Positions 36,292 through 45,865 of a stretch of 64,000 bases of DNA are shown here, piece by piece. The position numbers and the translations under genes are program-made. Under the pieces are notes generated by a model, which made no database searches, was not told the origin of the DNA, and worked only from the letters and a program-made list of their open reading frames with translations. Numbering within the stretch: position 1 is the first letter of the stretch; each line of letters begins with the position of its first letter. Origin of the DNA: Gynuella sunshinyii YC6258 (GTDB lineage: Bacteria > Pseudomonadota > Gammaproteobacteria > Pseudomonadales > Natronospirillaceae); the NCBI RefSeq assembly GCF_000940805.1, contig NZ_CP007142.1, forward strand, positions 2,270,593-2,334,592. The letters are read 5' to 3'.

Positions 36292-37452
36292 ATGCAAGAT
36301 AAAAAATCTGTTCTGCTGAACTTAAGCGCTGCGGCACTGTTGTTAAATACGTTATCAGAAACGGTACGGGCGGACCCACCAAATCAAGATAATGAAATTG
36401 ACTTCAGATACAGCCACTATCATGAAGGGGAGATCCCGGCGGGTAACACCAATACCGGTAAATCCTCTTCCCGTTATGATATCGATGTGTTTCAGGCAAA
36501 AGGCAAGATTCCGGTGACTGAAGACACAGAGTTGACCATCAGTGGTATCGCCGAGACCATGTCCGGCGCTTCGCCATGGTATGTGGTGCCCGATGAGAAA
36601 GGTGATCCCGTGCAGGTGATGAGTGGCGCAACCATCGATGAAACACGGATGGAAGTCGGCGCTGATTTTCGCAGTTATAATCTGCGAAGTGAGTCCACTT
36701 TGTCCGCCAGCTATTCAACCGAAAATGATTACTCCTCGCTCTCGTTTGGCTTTTCCGGTATCTGGCGTCTGAACAATAATCTGACGACTCTGAACTACGG
36801 GATGAGTGCTGGAAAGGATAATATTGATGCATCTGATACCGATAAATATCCCACCAGACCAAGCGGAAAAGACAAATCACGGGTATCCGGTTTCGTTGGT
36901 TTTTCTCAAGTCATTGATAAAAACCGTTTGGTAGGTGCGAATATCGGTATGACATCGTTACAGGGATTTTTGTCAGATCCTTATAAATGGGCGACCGTCA
37001 ATGGTATGCAGGTTCAGGATTCGCGCCCGGAGAGCCAGAGTCAGTTCAGTGGTTCGTTGTTATTCAGGCAGTTCTTCAATGACTATGATGCAGCACTGCA
37101 TACTGATCTGAGCTTTTACTACAATGATTGGGAAGTGTTCTCCCAGACGGCTGATGTTGGCTGGTACCAGAACTTTGGTAACAACTGGCAGATTGTTCCG
37201 TCCATGCGTCTTTACCATCAGTCTGCAGCTGCTTTTTACGAGCCTTATTATAAAAGCACTCGCCAGGATGGTTACTATTCCAGTGATTACCGGCTTTCAG
37301 AATTTACCGCATTGAGTGGTCGTATCAAACTGGAAAAACAATGGTCACAGTTTTATGGCAATGTTTCCTACGAACACTATGGTGCCTTTGGAGATCATCC
37401 GGCACTGGTGAGTTTTGATGTGGTGTCTGTGGGAATTGGCATGAATTTCTAA
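36292..37452 (+). CDS. DUF3570 outer-membrane beta-barrel with SGAS/SGAT motifs
   Basis: 386 residues with an N-terminal hydrophobic signal (LLNLSAAALLLNTLSETVRA) and alternating barrel strands ending in NF. MSGASPWYV (91-94) and VMSGATIDETRMEV (111-114) contain SGA[S/T], the type of motif on which ApbE attaches FMN to threonine or serine. The next gene is ApbE. The protein is therefore a candidate covalent flavoprotein of the outer membrane. GAGGAATAGCA precedes the ATG at 36292. Family membership is clear from the overall pattern; flavinylation is inferred. Confidence 0.82.
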   Translation: MQDKKSVLLNLSAAALLLNTLSETVRADPPNQDNEIDFRYSHYHEGEIPAGNTNTGKSSSRYDIDVFQAKGKIPVTEDTELTISGIAETMSGASPWYVVPDEKGDPVQVMSGATIDETRMEVGADFRSYNLRSESTLSASYSTENDYSSLSFGFSGIWRLNNNLTTLNYGMSAGKDNIDASDTDKYPTRPSGKDKSRVSGFVGFSQVIDKNRLVGANIGMTSLQGFLSDPYKWATVNGMQVQDSRPESQSQFSGSLLFRQFFNDYDAALHTDLSFYYNDWEVFSQTADVGWYQNFGNNWQIVPSMRLYHQSAAAFYEPYYKSTRQDGYYSSDYRLSEFTALSGRIKLEKQWSQFYGNVSYEHYGAFGDHPALVSFDVVSVGIGMNF

Positions 37453-37455
37453 ATC

Positions 37456-38376
37456 ATGTCGTCGGCACTTCCACTTCATCATCATCAATTCCGGGCAATG
37501 GGCAGCCGGTGTGAGCTATGGTATTACGCTCCGGCTGAAGACAATCAGCAACTACTGGCGGCTGCCCGGCAGCGTCTCATTCAGCTGGAAAACAAATACA
37601 CTCGTTATCGTCCTGACAGTATTACCAGCAGGATCAATGCTGCATCCGGCAATGGTGAACAGATCGAAGTGGATAGCGAAACCGTCGGACTGCTGCATTA
37701 TGCGGCCACCTTGCATGAACAAAGTGAAGGGCTGTTTGATATTACCTCCGGCATCCTGCGGCGGGCATGGGATTTTCGTTCCGGTTGTTTGCCCGCTGAT
37801 GCCGACATAGAAGCCTTATTGCCACTCATTGGCTGGTCAAACGTACATTGGCAGCCGCCGTTTTTTGCTTTGCCGAAAGCCGGGATGGAAATTGATTTCG
37901 GGGGATTCGTAAAAGAGTTTGCCGCTGATCAGCTTGGTTCGGTGTTGCGTCACCGGGGGGTGGAGCATGGGCTGGTGAACCTGGGTGGTGATATCTCTGT
38001 TATAGGGCCGCATCCGGATGGAAAACCCTGGATGGTTGGTATTCAGCATCCCCGTGAGGCTGATCATGCTATTGCCAGAATTCCTATGACTCACGGTGCC
38101 ATTGCCACCAGTGGTGATTATGAGCGTTATATGCTGATTGGCGGGAAGCGCTATTGTCATATTCTTAATCCATTCACCGGCTATCCCATACAGTCACCAA
38201 TTGCCGGGGCAACGGTTGTGGCCGATCAGTGTTTGATAGCTGGTTCTTTTACCAGTCTGGCATTATTGAAAAGTGAAACCGATCCTGATTGGTTAAAGGA
38301 ATCGGGTGTTGCTTATTTGCTGGTGGATCAACAGATGTCGTTGATTTCCAATATTCAGGTTGCTGATCAAAGTTAG
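37456..38376 (+). CDS. apbE: FAD:protein FMN transferase, ApbE family
   Basis: 306 residues. FRAMGSRCELW is the usual beginning of the domain, IDFGGFVKEFAADQL the FAD-binding segment, HGLVNLGGDISVIG the Mg-site strand and ATSGDYERYMLIGGKRYCHILNPFTG the catalytic end. It transfers FMN from FAD to Ser/Thr of target proteins. Unusually, no signal peptide or lipobox is visible upstream, although ApbE normally works in the periplasm; no alternative start adds one. It follows the DUF3570 stop by three bases, so the barrel or DUF4266 protein is the natural partner. Confidence 0.9.
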   Translation: MSSALPLHHHQFRAMGSRCELWYYAPAEDNQQLLAAARQRLIQLENKYTRYRPDSITSRINAASGNGEQIEVDSETVGLLHYAATLHEQSEGLFDITSGILRRAWDFRSGCLPADADIEALLPLIGWSNVHWQPPFFALPKAGMEIDFGGFVKEFAADQLGSVLRHRGVEHGLVNLGGDISVIGPHPDGKPWMVGIQHPREADHAIARIPMTHGAIATSGDYERYMLIGGKRYCHILNPFTGYPIQSPIAGATVVADQCLIAGSFTSLALLKSETDPDWLKESGVAYLLVDQQMSLISNIQVADQS

Positions 38377-38547
38377 TTCGGCAGTATTTGTTCCTGAAGA
38401 TGATGACTGCAGTTACTGTTGGTTGGTAACAGAACACTTGTTGACAGTTTTCGCTTTTTTCGACAGGCTAGCCCGACGTTCATCCTGCTGATTGTTTTTC
38501 TGAAATTAACAGGACGTGCTGTTCAAGTAGTATTTCGAGTATCAGCC

Positions 38548-39498
38548 ATGTCATTACCATTAATCGATCTTAGTTTACTAACGTCCCACGACCATGCCAT
38601 TCAACAGGCCGAAATTCAGCGCCTTGACTACGCCTGCCGCGAAATCGGCTTTATCTATCTGACCAATACCGGTATTTCCCAGAGCTTGATGCAGGAAATT
38701 TTTGTGGCGGCAAAGCGTTTTTTTGCCTTACCGCAGGAAGAAAAGCAAAAGATCGATATTGGTACCAGCCCCAACCACAGAGGGTATGGCTCGATTGGTA
38801 AAGAAAAGCTCGATGAAGGCAATCTGTCTGATTGGAAAGAAACATTTGATATGGCGTTGGATTTGCCACCTGATCATCCAATGGTTAGCAAGTATTCCAA
38901 AATGTATGGCCCCAACCGTTACCCCCAGGATCCAGCCATAGTAGATACCTTGCTCAACTATTATCAGGCTGCGTTCACCGCATCTCAGAGTTTATTGATG
39001 GCTATGGCCAAAGCGTTAAAACTGGAAGACGATTTTTTTACTCGTTGTTTCAATACTCATGTAACCGTTTTAAGGCTTATCCATTACCCGCCGAGACCGA
39101 CGATGGAACATGATAATGGTGCCGGGGCTCACACGGACTATGGATGTGTCACATTATTATTACAGGATCAAGTGGGCGGTTTACAGGTTCGTGCCCGCAA
39201 TGGTGAGTGGCTCGATGCACCACCGGTAGAAGGAGCGTTAGTGGTCAACATCGGCGATCTGATGCAACGCTGGACCAATGATGAGTACGTATCCACGGCA
39301 CACCGGGTAAAAGCATCGATGCCGGGAGTTCATCGCTATTCAGTTCCTTTTTTTGTTGAGCCGGATTACGAAACCATGGTTGCCTGTGTGGCGAGTTGTC
39401 AGTCTGAACAGAAGCCGGCCAAATATGAACCAATATACAGTGGTGACTGGATTCAGTCCCGTTTTGATGCCACTTATGCATATCGTCAGGGTGAATAA
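38548..39498 (+). CDS. 2-oxoglutarate/Fe(II)-dependent oxygenase, isopenicillin-N-synthase-like
   Basis: 316 residues from the ATG at 38548; the frame is open further upstream but the family begins with MSLPLIDLS. The iron ligands are His195 and Asp197 (GAHTDYG) and His252 (STAHRV), and the 2-oxoglutarate anchor is RYS (263-265). DFGF-like N-terminal ACREIGFIYLTNTGI is conserved. It is read in one unit with the 8-oxoguanine deaminase gene three bases on, which suggests oxidation of a purine or related nitrogen compound. Substrate not known. Confidence 0.88.
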   Translation: MSLPLIDLSLLTSHDHAIQQAEIQRLDYACREIGFIYLTNTGISQSLMQEIFVAAKRFFALPQEEKQKIDIGTSPNHRGYGSIGKEKLDEGNLSDWKETFDMALDLPPDHPMVSKYSKMYGPNRYPQDPAIVDTLLNYYQAAFTASQSLLMAMAKALKLEDDFFTRCFNTHVTVLRLIHYPPRPTMEHDNGAGAHTDYGCVTLLLQDQVGGLQVRARNGEWLDAPPVEGALVVNIGDLMQRWTNDEYVSTAHRVKASMPGVHRYSVPFFVEPDYETMVACVASCQSEQKPAKYEPIYSGDWIQSRFDATYAYRQGE

Positions 39499-39501
39499 AT
39501 C

Positions 39502-40842
39502 GTGGCACGTATCTGGATAAAGGAACCATTGGCCGTTTACCAGGATGTTGTTGCGGATTGTCGTGGCGGAATCGTGGTTGAACAATCCAAAATTGTGGAA
39601 CTGCTGGGGTTGAACGAACAGCCGTCATTCCCGGTAGACGAAGTTTTTGATGCCCGTAACCTGGTCGTTATCCCAGGACTCATCAATACCCATCATCACT
39701 TTTATCAAACCCTGACCCGGTGTTTGCCCGAGGCAATGAATAAGCCTTTATTTCCATGGCTTAAGGTTTTATATCGGGTGTGGGAACGGCTGACGCCGGA
39801 ACTGCTGGAGGTGTCATCAGAACTGGCGGCGGCGGAGTTGATGTTGTCCGGTTGTACCACAATTTGTGATCATCATTACGTTTTTCCAAAAGGCCTGGAA
39901 CAGGCCATTGATATCCAGATTGCTGCTGTCCAGCATCTTGGAGCTCGTGCCACTCTGACTCGGGGCAGTATGAGTCTTGGTGAAAGCCAGGGTGGGTTGC
40001 CGCCGGATTCTGTCATACAGACTGAAGCGGACATTATTGCCGACTCAGAACGGTTGTTAAAAAGTTATCATGACCCCAAAGAAGGTTCAATGATACAGCT
40101 TGCTCTGGCTCCCTGTTCACCATTTTCTGTCAGTGAGCAATTGATGAAAGATACTGCCGAGCTGGCACGGCAATATCAGGTGTCGCTGCATACTCATCTG
40201 GCCGAAACTGTGGATGAAAACCATTTTTGTGTACAGAAATATGGTATGCGTCCGACCGACTACCTGGAACATTGTGGTTGGTTGCGTAAAGGCACCTGGC
40301 TGGCTCACGGCATCCATTTTACGGATGAGGAAATATACCGTCTCGGGCAAGCAGAAGTGGGTATCGCACATTGCCCGACGTCCAACATGCTGCTGGCTTC
40401 AGGTACCTGTCCAACACTGGAACTGGAGCAGGCTGGTTGTCATATTGGTTTGGGTGTAGATGGTTCAGCCAGTAACGATTGCTCGAATATGATGCAGGAG
40501 GTTCGCCAGTCGTTATTGCAGCAACGGTTAAAATATGGGACTGAGAAAATCACCCAACATACCGTTCTGAACTGGGCCACGCGTGGTTCTGCCAAGGTTT
40601 TGGGGCGTAGCGATATCGGTGCCATTGAGGTTGGCAAACAGGCAGATCTTGCCATGTTTGTGTTGGATGAACTGCGGTTCTCCGGTGCTGCTGATCCGAT
40701 TGCTGCGCTGGTGCTCTGCGGTGCCCAAAAAGTCAGTCACTTAATGGTTGCCGGACAATGGGCTGTGGAAGATGGTTTGCTGCATATCGATCTGGAAGCG
40801 TTGAGATTACACCATACGGAACTGGCCAGGCGGTTGTTGTAG
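39502..40842 (+). CDS. 8-oxoguanine deaminase (amidohydrolase)
   Basis: 446 residues, starting at GTG. Metal ligands in INTHHHFYQ (64-66), HTHLAET and WLAHGIHF, and the characteristic CPTSNMLLASGTCP and GVDGSASNDCSNM match the family that converts 8-oxoguanine to urate (as in P. aeruginosa). Guanine or other aminopurine deaminases are less likely because of the SNDCSNM segment. The pairing with an oxygenase suggests purine salvage or breakdown. Confidence 0.85.
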   Translation: MARIWIKEPLAVYQDVVADCRGGIVVEQSKIVELLGLNEQPSFPVDEVFDARNLVVIPGLINTHHHFYQTLTRCLPEAMNKPLFPWLKVLYRVWERLTPELLEVSSELAAAELMLSGCTTICDHHYVFPKGLEQAIDIQIAAVQHLGARATLTRGSMSLGESQGGLPPDSVIQTEADIIADSERLLKSYHDPKEGSMIQLALAPCSPFSVSEQLMKDTAELARQYQVSLHTHLAETVDENHFCVQKYGMRPTDYLEHCGWLRKGTWLAHGIHFTDEEIYRLGQAEVGIAHCPTSNMLLASGTCPTLELEQAGCHIGLGVDGSASNDCSNMMQEVRQSLLQQRLKYGTEKITQHTVLNWATRGSAKVLGRSDIGAIEVGKQADLAMFVLDELRFSGAADPIAALVLCGAQKVSHLMVAGQWAVEDGLLHIDLEALRLHHTELARRLL

Positions 40843-40962
40843 GCCTCTTTTCCTAAGTTCTGTGCAGGTCTCTGCCAACAGAGTGGGTGCTATACGATAT
40901 TTAATGCTCGTGTTTTATCGGCTTATCATCTCTGTTGGTGGAAATACGGGCGTTTGTTTTCC

Positions 40963-40968
40963 TATAAT
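40963..40968 (+). promoter_or_regulatory. Perfect -10 hexamer before valS
   Basis: TATAAT, 57 bases before the valS ATG. The -35 position is poor (GGAAAT), so this may be a growth-controlled or extended promoter. Low certainty. Confidence 0.35.
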
Positions 40969-41024
40969 CCCCCTCCTTTTAATATTTTCTGAAACGACAA
41001 TCGCATAATCGAGAGCATTTCCCC

Positions 41025-43901
41025 ATGGAAAAAACCTATCAGCCTCAGGACATTGAGCAGAAACATTATCAGAGCTGGGAACAAGGTGATTACTTTGCCC
41101 CCAAGGGAGAAGGCGAAGGTTACTGCATTGTCATTCCGCCACCGAATGTGACCGGTAGTCTGCACATGGGCCACGCCTTCCAGCAGACCATTATGGATGC
41201 GCTGACCCGTTACAAACGCATGAGTGGTCATAAGACCCTGTGGCAGCCTGGAACTGATCACGCCGGTATTGCCACGCAGATGGTAGTGGAGCGTCTGCTC
41301 GCGGCGGATGGCAAAACCCGTCACGATCTTGGGCGCGAAACCTTTATAGACCGGGTCTGGCAATGGAAAGAGGAAAGCGGCGGCAACATTACCCGGCAGA
41401 TGCGTCGTCTGGGAGACTCTGTGGACTGGTCCCGTGAAGCGTTCACCATGGATGACAATCTGGCCGCAGCAGTCAAAGAAACCTTTGTCCGTCTGTATGA
41501 CGAAGGGCTGATTTATCGTGGCAAACGTCTGGTGAACTGGGATCCGAAACTACACACCGCCATCTCCGATCTTGAGGTCGAGAACAAAGAGGAAAACGGC
41601 AAACTGTGGCATTTTCGCTATCCACTGGCAGATGGCGTGAAAACCGCTGACGGTAAGGATTATATTGTCGTGGCAACCACCCGGCCAGAGACCTTGCTCG
41701 GAGATACCGCAGTTGCCGTGAACCCCGAAGATGAACGCTATCAGTCCATTATCGGTCAATATGTTGAACTGCCATTGGTTGGTCGCCGGCTGCCCATTGT
41801 GGCTGATGACTACGTGGATATGGCATTTGGCACCGGCTGCGTGAAAATTACACCCGCTCATGATTTCAACGACTATGAACTGGGTAAGCGTCACAGTGCG
41901 CCGCTGGTGAATGTGTTTGATGCCAGTGCCAACATTCTCGCCACCGCGCAGGCGTTTCACTATGACGGCAGTATCAACCCGGATGTCCCCGGCACCATTC
42001 CGGACGGTTATGCCGGTTTGTCCCGATACGAGGCCAGAAGCAAAATCGTGGCAGATTTTGAACAGTTGGGGCTGCTCGAAGAGATCAAGGATCATACCCT
42101 GATGGTGCCCAGAGGGGACCGTTCAGGTGAAGCGATTGAACCATGGCTGACCGATCAATGGTATGTGCGTACTGCTCCGCTGGCGGAACCGGCGATTAAA
42201 GCTGTAGAGAATGGCGATATCGAATTTGTGCCAAAACAGTGGGAAAACACCTATTTTGCCTGGATGCGGGATATTCAGGACTGGTGTATTTCGCGGCAAT
42301 TGTGGTGGGGACACCAGATTCCCGCCTGGTATGACCAGAATGGTGAAGTTTACGTGGCCCGTTCTGAAGCGGAGGTCCGGCAGAAATACAAACTGGCGGA
42401 TGATGTACAGCTGACTCAGGATGAAGATGTGCTGGATACCTGGTTCAGTTCTGGCCTGTGGTCGTTTTCGACCCTGGGCTGGCCTGATGAAACCGCGGCT
42501 CTGAAAGAGTTCCACAGCACCGATGTACTGGTGACCGGCTTTGACATCATCTTTTTCTGGGTGGCACGCATGATCATGATGACCATGCACTTCATCAAAG
42601 ATGACGATGGCAAGCCTCAGGTGCCCTTCAAAAAAGTGTATGTCACCGGTCTGATCCGGGATGAAAACGGCCAGAAAATGTCCAAGTCCAAAGGCAATGT
42701 GATTGACCCGATCGATCTGATCGATGGTATCAGTCTCGATGACCTGTTGGCCAAACGCACCAGCGGACTGATGCAGCCACAGCTGGCGGCCAAAATCGAG
42801 AAAAACACCCGCAAGTCCTTTCCCAATGGTTTCGAACGCTCCGGGACCGATGCCCTGCGTTTTACGCTGACCTCACTGGCGGCTACCGGGCGTGACATCA
42901 ATTTTGATGTTAAGCGACTGGAAGGGTATCGGAATTTCTGTAACAAGCTGTGGAATGCGGCCCGCTATGTTCGCATGAATACCGTGGAAGCCTACGATTC
43001 CGAGGCATTGGCGGTTCAGGATCTGAACAATGAATCCTATGAGCTGTCGCTGGCCGACCGTTGGATCATTTCCCGCCTGCAGCGTCTGGAACAGGATGTT
43101 GCCCGTTACTTTGATAACTATCGGTTTGATCTGATGAGCCAGGCCATTTATGACTTTGTCTGGAATGAATACTGCGACTGGTATCTGGAGTTGAGTAAAC
43201 CGGTGCTGTGGCAGGAAGATGGTTCCGAAACACTGAAACGCGGAACCCGACGGACGCTGGTGCGGGTATTGGAAGCCATCCTGCGAATTGCACATCCGAT
43301 CATGCCTTTCATTACCGAAGAAATCTGGTTGAATGTGCGGGATCTGGCCGGGCAGGAAGGCGACACCATCATGTTGCGTCCTTACCCGGTGGCGGATGAA
43401 ACCCAGTTGGATGAAAGTGCTGAGCAGGACATCGAATGGATCAAGGGTGTGATCGTTGGTGTGCGTAATATTCGTGGTGAAATGCAGATTTCGCCGGTCA
43501 AAGCCATCGATGTGATTTTGAAAGGCAATAATGCCGTTGATCAGCAGCGTTTACAGAAAAACTCTGAGTTCCTGATCAAACTGGCCAAACTGGAAAGTAT
43601 TCGCTGGCTCAATGAAGATGAAGACGCACCGCTGTCTTCAACCGCATTGGTGGGTGAGACTCAGGTGTTGGTGCCCATGGCCGGTCTGATCGATGTGGCC
43701 GCCGAACAGGCGCGTCTGCAAAAGGAAATTACCCGAGTGGCGCAGGATCTGCAGCGTACTGAAGCTAAACTGAGCAATGAGAACTTTCTGGCCAAGGCAC
43801 AGGAAGCGGTCGTCAATAAAGAAAAAGAAAAGGCTGCTGATCTGCAGGGTAAACTGGCGAGTCTGCAGGAACAGGCCGACAAACTGGCGGAACTAAACTG
43901 A
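41025..43901 (+). CDS. valS: Valyl-tRNA synthetase
   Basis: 958 residues, typical length. The HIGH box is GSLHMGHAF (about 46-54) after PPPNVT, the KMSKS loop is QKMSKSKGN, and CP1 editing elements include [10 protein letters not shown] and [19 protein letters not shown]. The C-terminal 80 residues form the coiled-coil tRNA arm ([20 protein letters not shown]). It charges tRNA-Val. A perfect hairpin follows at 43923-43954. Confidence 0.98.
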   Translation: MEKTYQPQDIEQKHYQSWEQGDYFAPKGEGEGYCIVIPPPNVTGSLHMGHAFQQTIMDALTRYKRMSGHKTLWQPGTDHAGIATQMVVERLLAADGKTRHDLGRETFIDRVWQWKEESGGNITRQMRRLGDSVDWSREAFTMDDNLAAAVKETFVRLYDEGLIYRGKRLVNWDPKLHTAISDLEVENKEENGKLWHFRYPLADGVKTADGKDYIVVATTRPETLLGDTAVAVNPEDERYQSIIGQYVELPLVGRRLPIVADDYVDMAFGTGCVKITPAHDFNDYELGKRHSAPLVNVFDASANILATAQAFHYDGSINPDVPGTIPDGYAGLSRYEARSKIVADFEQLGLLEEIKDHTLMVPRGDRSGEAIEPWLTDQWYVRTAPLAEPAIKAVENGDIEFVPKQWENTYFAWMRDIQDWCISRQLWWGHQIPAWYDQNGEVYVARSEAEVRQKYKLADDVQLTQDEDVLDTWFSSGLWSFSTLGWPDETAALKEFHSTDVLVTGFDIIFFWVARMIMMTMHFIKDDDGKPQVPFKKVYVTGLIRDENGQKMSKSKGNVIDPIDLIDGISLDDLLAKRTSGLMQPQLAAKIEKNTRKSFPNGFERSGTDALRFTLTSLAATGRDINFDVKRLEGYRNFCNKLWNAARYVRMNTVEAYDSEALAVQDLNNESYELSLADRWIISRLQRLEQDVARYFDNYRFDLMSQAIYDFVWNEYCDWYLELSKPVLWQEDGSETLKRGTRRTLVRVLEAILRIAHPIMPFITEEIWLNVRDLAGQEGDTIMLRPYPVADETQLDESAEQDIEWIKGVIVGVRNIRGEMQISPVKAIDVILKGNNAVDQQRLQKNSEFLIKLAKLESIRWLNEDEDAPLSSTALVGETQVLVPMAGLIDVAAEQARLQKEITRVAQDLQRTEAKLSNENFLAKAQEAVVNKEKEKAADLQGKLASLQEQADKLAELN

Positions 43902-43922
43902 TCCTGCCATTGTCAGTCTGTC

Positions 43923-43954
43923 ATCCGGAGCGTGCACTTATGGCCGCTCCGGAT
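43923..43954 (+). terminator. Hairpin terminator-like element of valS
   Basis: ATCCGGAGCG (43923-43932) and CGCTCCGGAT (43945-43954) form a perfect 10-bp stem with a 12-base loop, followed by AGTTATTGTTG. The U-tract is poor. A second nested hairpin lies at 44038-44079 (GTGAGTGA / TCACTCAC enclosing GAGC-AAA-GCTC). Confidence 0.6.
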
Positions 43955-44113
43955 AGTTATTGTTGCCATGTCATCTAATAAAACAGGCGCTGGTGCGGTT
44001 CTTGGGTGTCGGAAATGCTGTTTCAGTGGCGATGTAAGTGAGTGATCTCTGGTTTCACGGAGCAAAGCTCGTCACTCACAGTAACCCTCGCTGAGCCAGC
44101 ATTGCGATATTTT

Positions 44114-44737
44114 TCACTCTAAAATCATCGGGTTCTTCATTCTCGGAAGCGACCTTAACTGCCGATCATGCCAGCCACTTAACAACAGTAAACTGGCGAT
44201 TGCGCCGAACAGCGCGTAAGCCATATCTGACTGGGTATCCCAGACATAGCCTTGAGTTCCCAGAAATGCCTCGGCACTGTCGCCGGTTGCAACGGCCACC
44301 CACCATTCGATCAGTTCATAAAATGCACTGAAGGCCAGGCAGAAGCAGACAATAAAAAATGAACTCATGATATTGCCGTTAATGATCTGTCTGCGTTTGA
44401 TGATTTCCCGGGCGATCATGGCCGGAACAAAACCCTGGACCAAGTGTCCGAGTTTGTCGTAGTTATTGCGCGCCATGCCGAAGTAATCCCGAATGACATC
44501 AAACAAAGGAACCTCGGCATAGGTGTAGTGACCGCCGACCATCAGCACCAGACAGTGGACCAGAATCAGACTGTAGACCAGAGTGGTAAAACGGAATGAA
44601 CGATAGGTGATGGCCAGAACGACTGCACCGATCATGGCTGGCACGGTTTCCAGAAACCAGGTGAATTGATCCTTGGGGTGTATGCCTGACCAGACAAGCG
44701 CCAGCGTAAAAGTACCGATCCAGAGTGCCTTTCCCAT
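44114..44737 (-). CDS. DUF2238 (YjdF-like) inner-membrane protein
   Basis: 207 residues from the ATG at 44737 (an ATG at 44749 adds four residues). Six hydrophobic helices surround the conserved NYDKLGHLVQGFVPAMIARE and AFSAFYELIEWWVA, GTQGYVWDTQSDM. This is the DUF2238 family, including E. coli YjdF; function is unknown. It lies 77 bases after a three-helix protein on the same strand. Confidence 0.85.
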   Translation of the reverse strand: MGKALWIGTFTLALVWSGIHPKDQFTWFLETVPAMIGAVVLAITYRSFRFTTLVYSLILVHCLVLMVGGHYTYAEVPLFDVIRDYFGMARNNYDKLGHLVQGFVPAMIAREIIKRRQIINGNIMSSFFIVCFCLAFSAFYELIEWWVAVATGDSAEAFLGTQGYVWDTQSDMAYALFGAIASLLLLSGWHDRQLRSLPRMKNPMILE

Positions 44738-44814
44738 AGTGATTTCCATCCTTACTATTTTGATTTATTGGCGGTTGGACCGGTGTTGCCTGTGTATAAG
44801 TCACGGATCTGTTG

Positions 44815-45141
44815 TCAGAAAACCAACAGGCCTGCGAGTAGAAAAGTCATTAATACCAGGATAAATCCCTGCAGAACGGCAATCAGGATACCTTTCAAAA
44901 AGCTGGTATCCAGTACCATCATGTACGCCACGGCTGTCAGTGGCAGGGATAACAGAATGCCCAGTTGTTCGCTCAACGCAGGCACAATTCTGATGGCCAT
45001 TAACTGAATGATGCTGGCAACGATGAGGGCCCCCAAACAGGTAAAAAAGCCGGTGTTCTTGGCACCGACCATGGATGCCGCGAGTTTAACGGGTATCACC
45101 ATGACGGTGATCATAATCAGTAAAGCGAGCAACAGCTCCAT
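44815..45141 (-). CDS. Small hydrophobic membrane protein
   Basis: 108 residues, largely hydrophobic with three or four likely membrane helices. I do not recognise a family. It precedes the DUF2238 gene on the same strand and may be co-transcribed. Nothing more can be said from its sequence. Confidence 0.55.
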   Translation of the reverse strand: MELLLALLIMITVMVIPVKLAASMVGAKNTGFFTCLGALIVASIIQLMAIRIVPALSEQLGILLSLPLTAVAYMMVLDTSFLKGILIAVLQGFILVLMTFLLAGLLVF

Positions 45142-45271
45142 GACAGGTTCTCCATTGATCAGGTCATAATATGTCAGATGAGGGCCGGGCAGGCTGAAGT
45201 CAAATGCGCTTAACGCGAACCTGCTTCAGTTTGTTGTACACTGTCACTCAATTGGGTAACGGGATTGGAAC

Positions 45272-45865
45272 ATGGCTGGTGAAAAAAACACTCCAGAAAA
45301 ATTACTGGATCTTGCGGAAACGTATATTCGAACGGGAGGATACAGCTCGTTCAGCTTTCGCGATCTGGCCCGCGATACCGGAATCAAGAGTGCCAGCGTG
45401 CATTATCATTTTCCCACCAAAGGGCACCTGGCAGCCGCAGTGGCATTGCGTTATCGCAGCCGGTTTGAACAGGCGCTGATGGACCCTGATTTGCCTGATT
45501 TTGATCCCGAAGCGGCGCTGACTCATTACTTTTACATGTTTTATCAGGAAATGCTCAGTGCCCGGCAGATGTGTCTGTGTGCGGTTCTCAGTGTGGAAAA
45601 ACCGTTGCTGCCGGAAGCGGTCATGATGGAAGTTCAGGCTTTTTTCAAATTGAATCTGACCTGGCTCAGGAAGACGTTCGCCCGTTATTACGATTTGTCG
45701 GTGGATAGCCAACCGGTAGATCGCCAGGCGGCAGTAGTGCTGGCGGCTCTGCAGGGTGGTTTGACCGGTGCTCAGGCCCTTGAGGATCCGGAATATTTCA
45801 AGCGGGTTGCCGCCGGTCTGTATCAGGGAATTTTCAATACCGAGCTGTTATTTCCTCAGGCATGA
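45272..45865 (+). CDS. TetR family transcriptional regulator
   Basis: 197 residues. The N-terminal helix-turn-helix is FSFRDLARDTGIKSASVHYHF followed by PTKGHLA. It is convergent with the MFS gene and overlaps its 3' end by 18 bases. Target genes are not evident; neighbours upstream include divergent small membrane proteins. Confidence 0.88.
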   Translation: MAGEKNTPEKLLDLAETYIRTGGYSSFSFRDLARDTGIKSASVHYHFPTKGHLAAAVALRYRSRFEQALMDPDLPDFDPEAALTHYFYMFYQEMLSARQMCLCAVLSVEKPLLPEAVMMEVQAFFKLNLTWLRKTFARYYDLSVDSQPVDRQAAVVLAALQGGLTGAQALEDPEYFKRVAAGLYQGIFNTELLFPQA

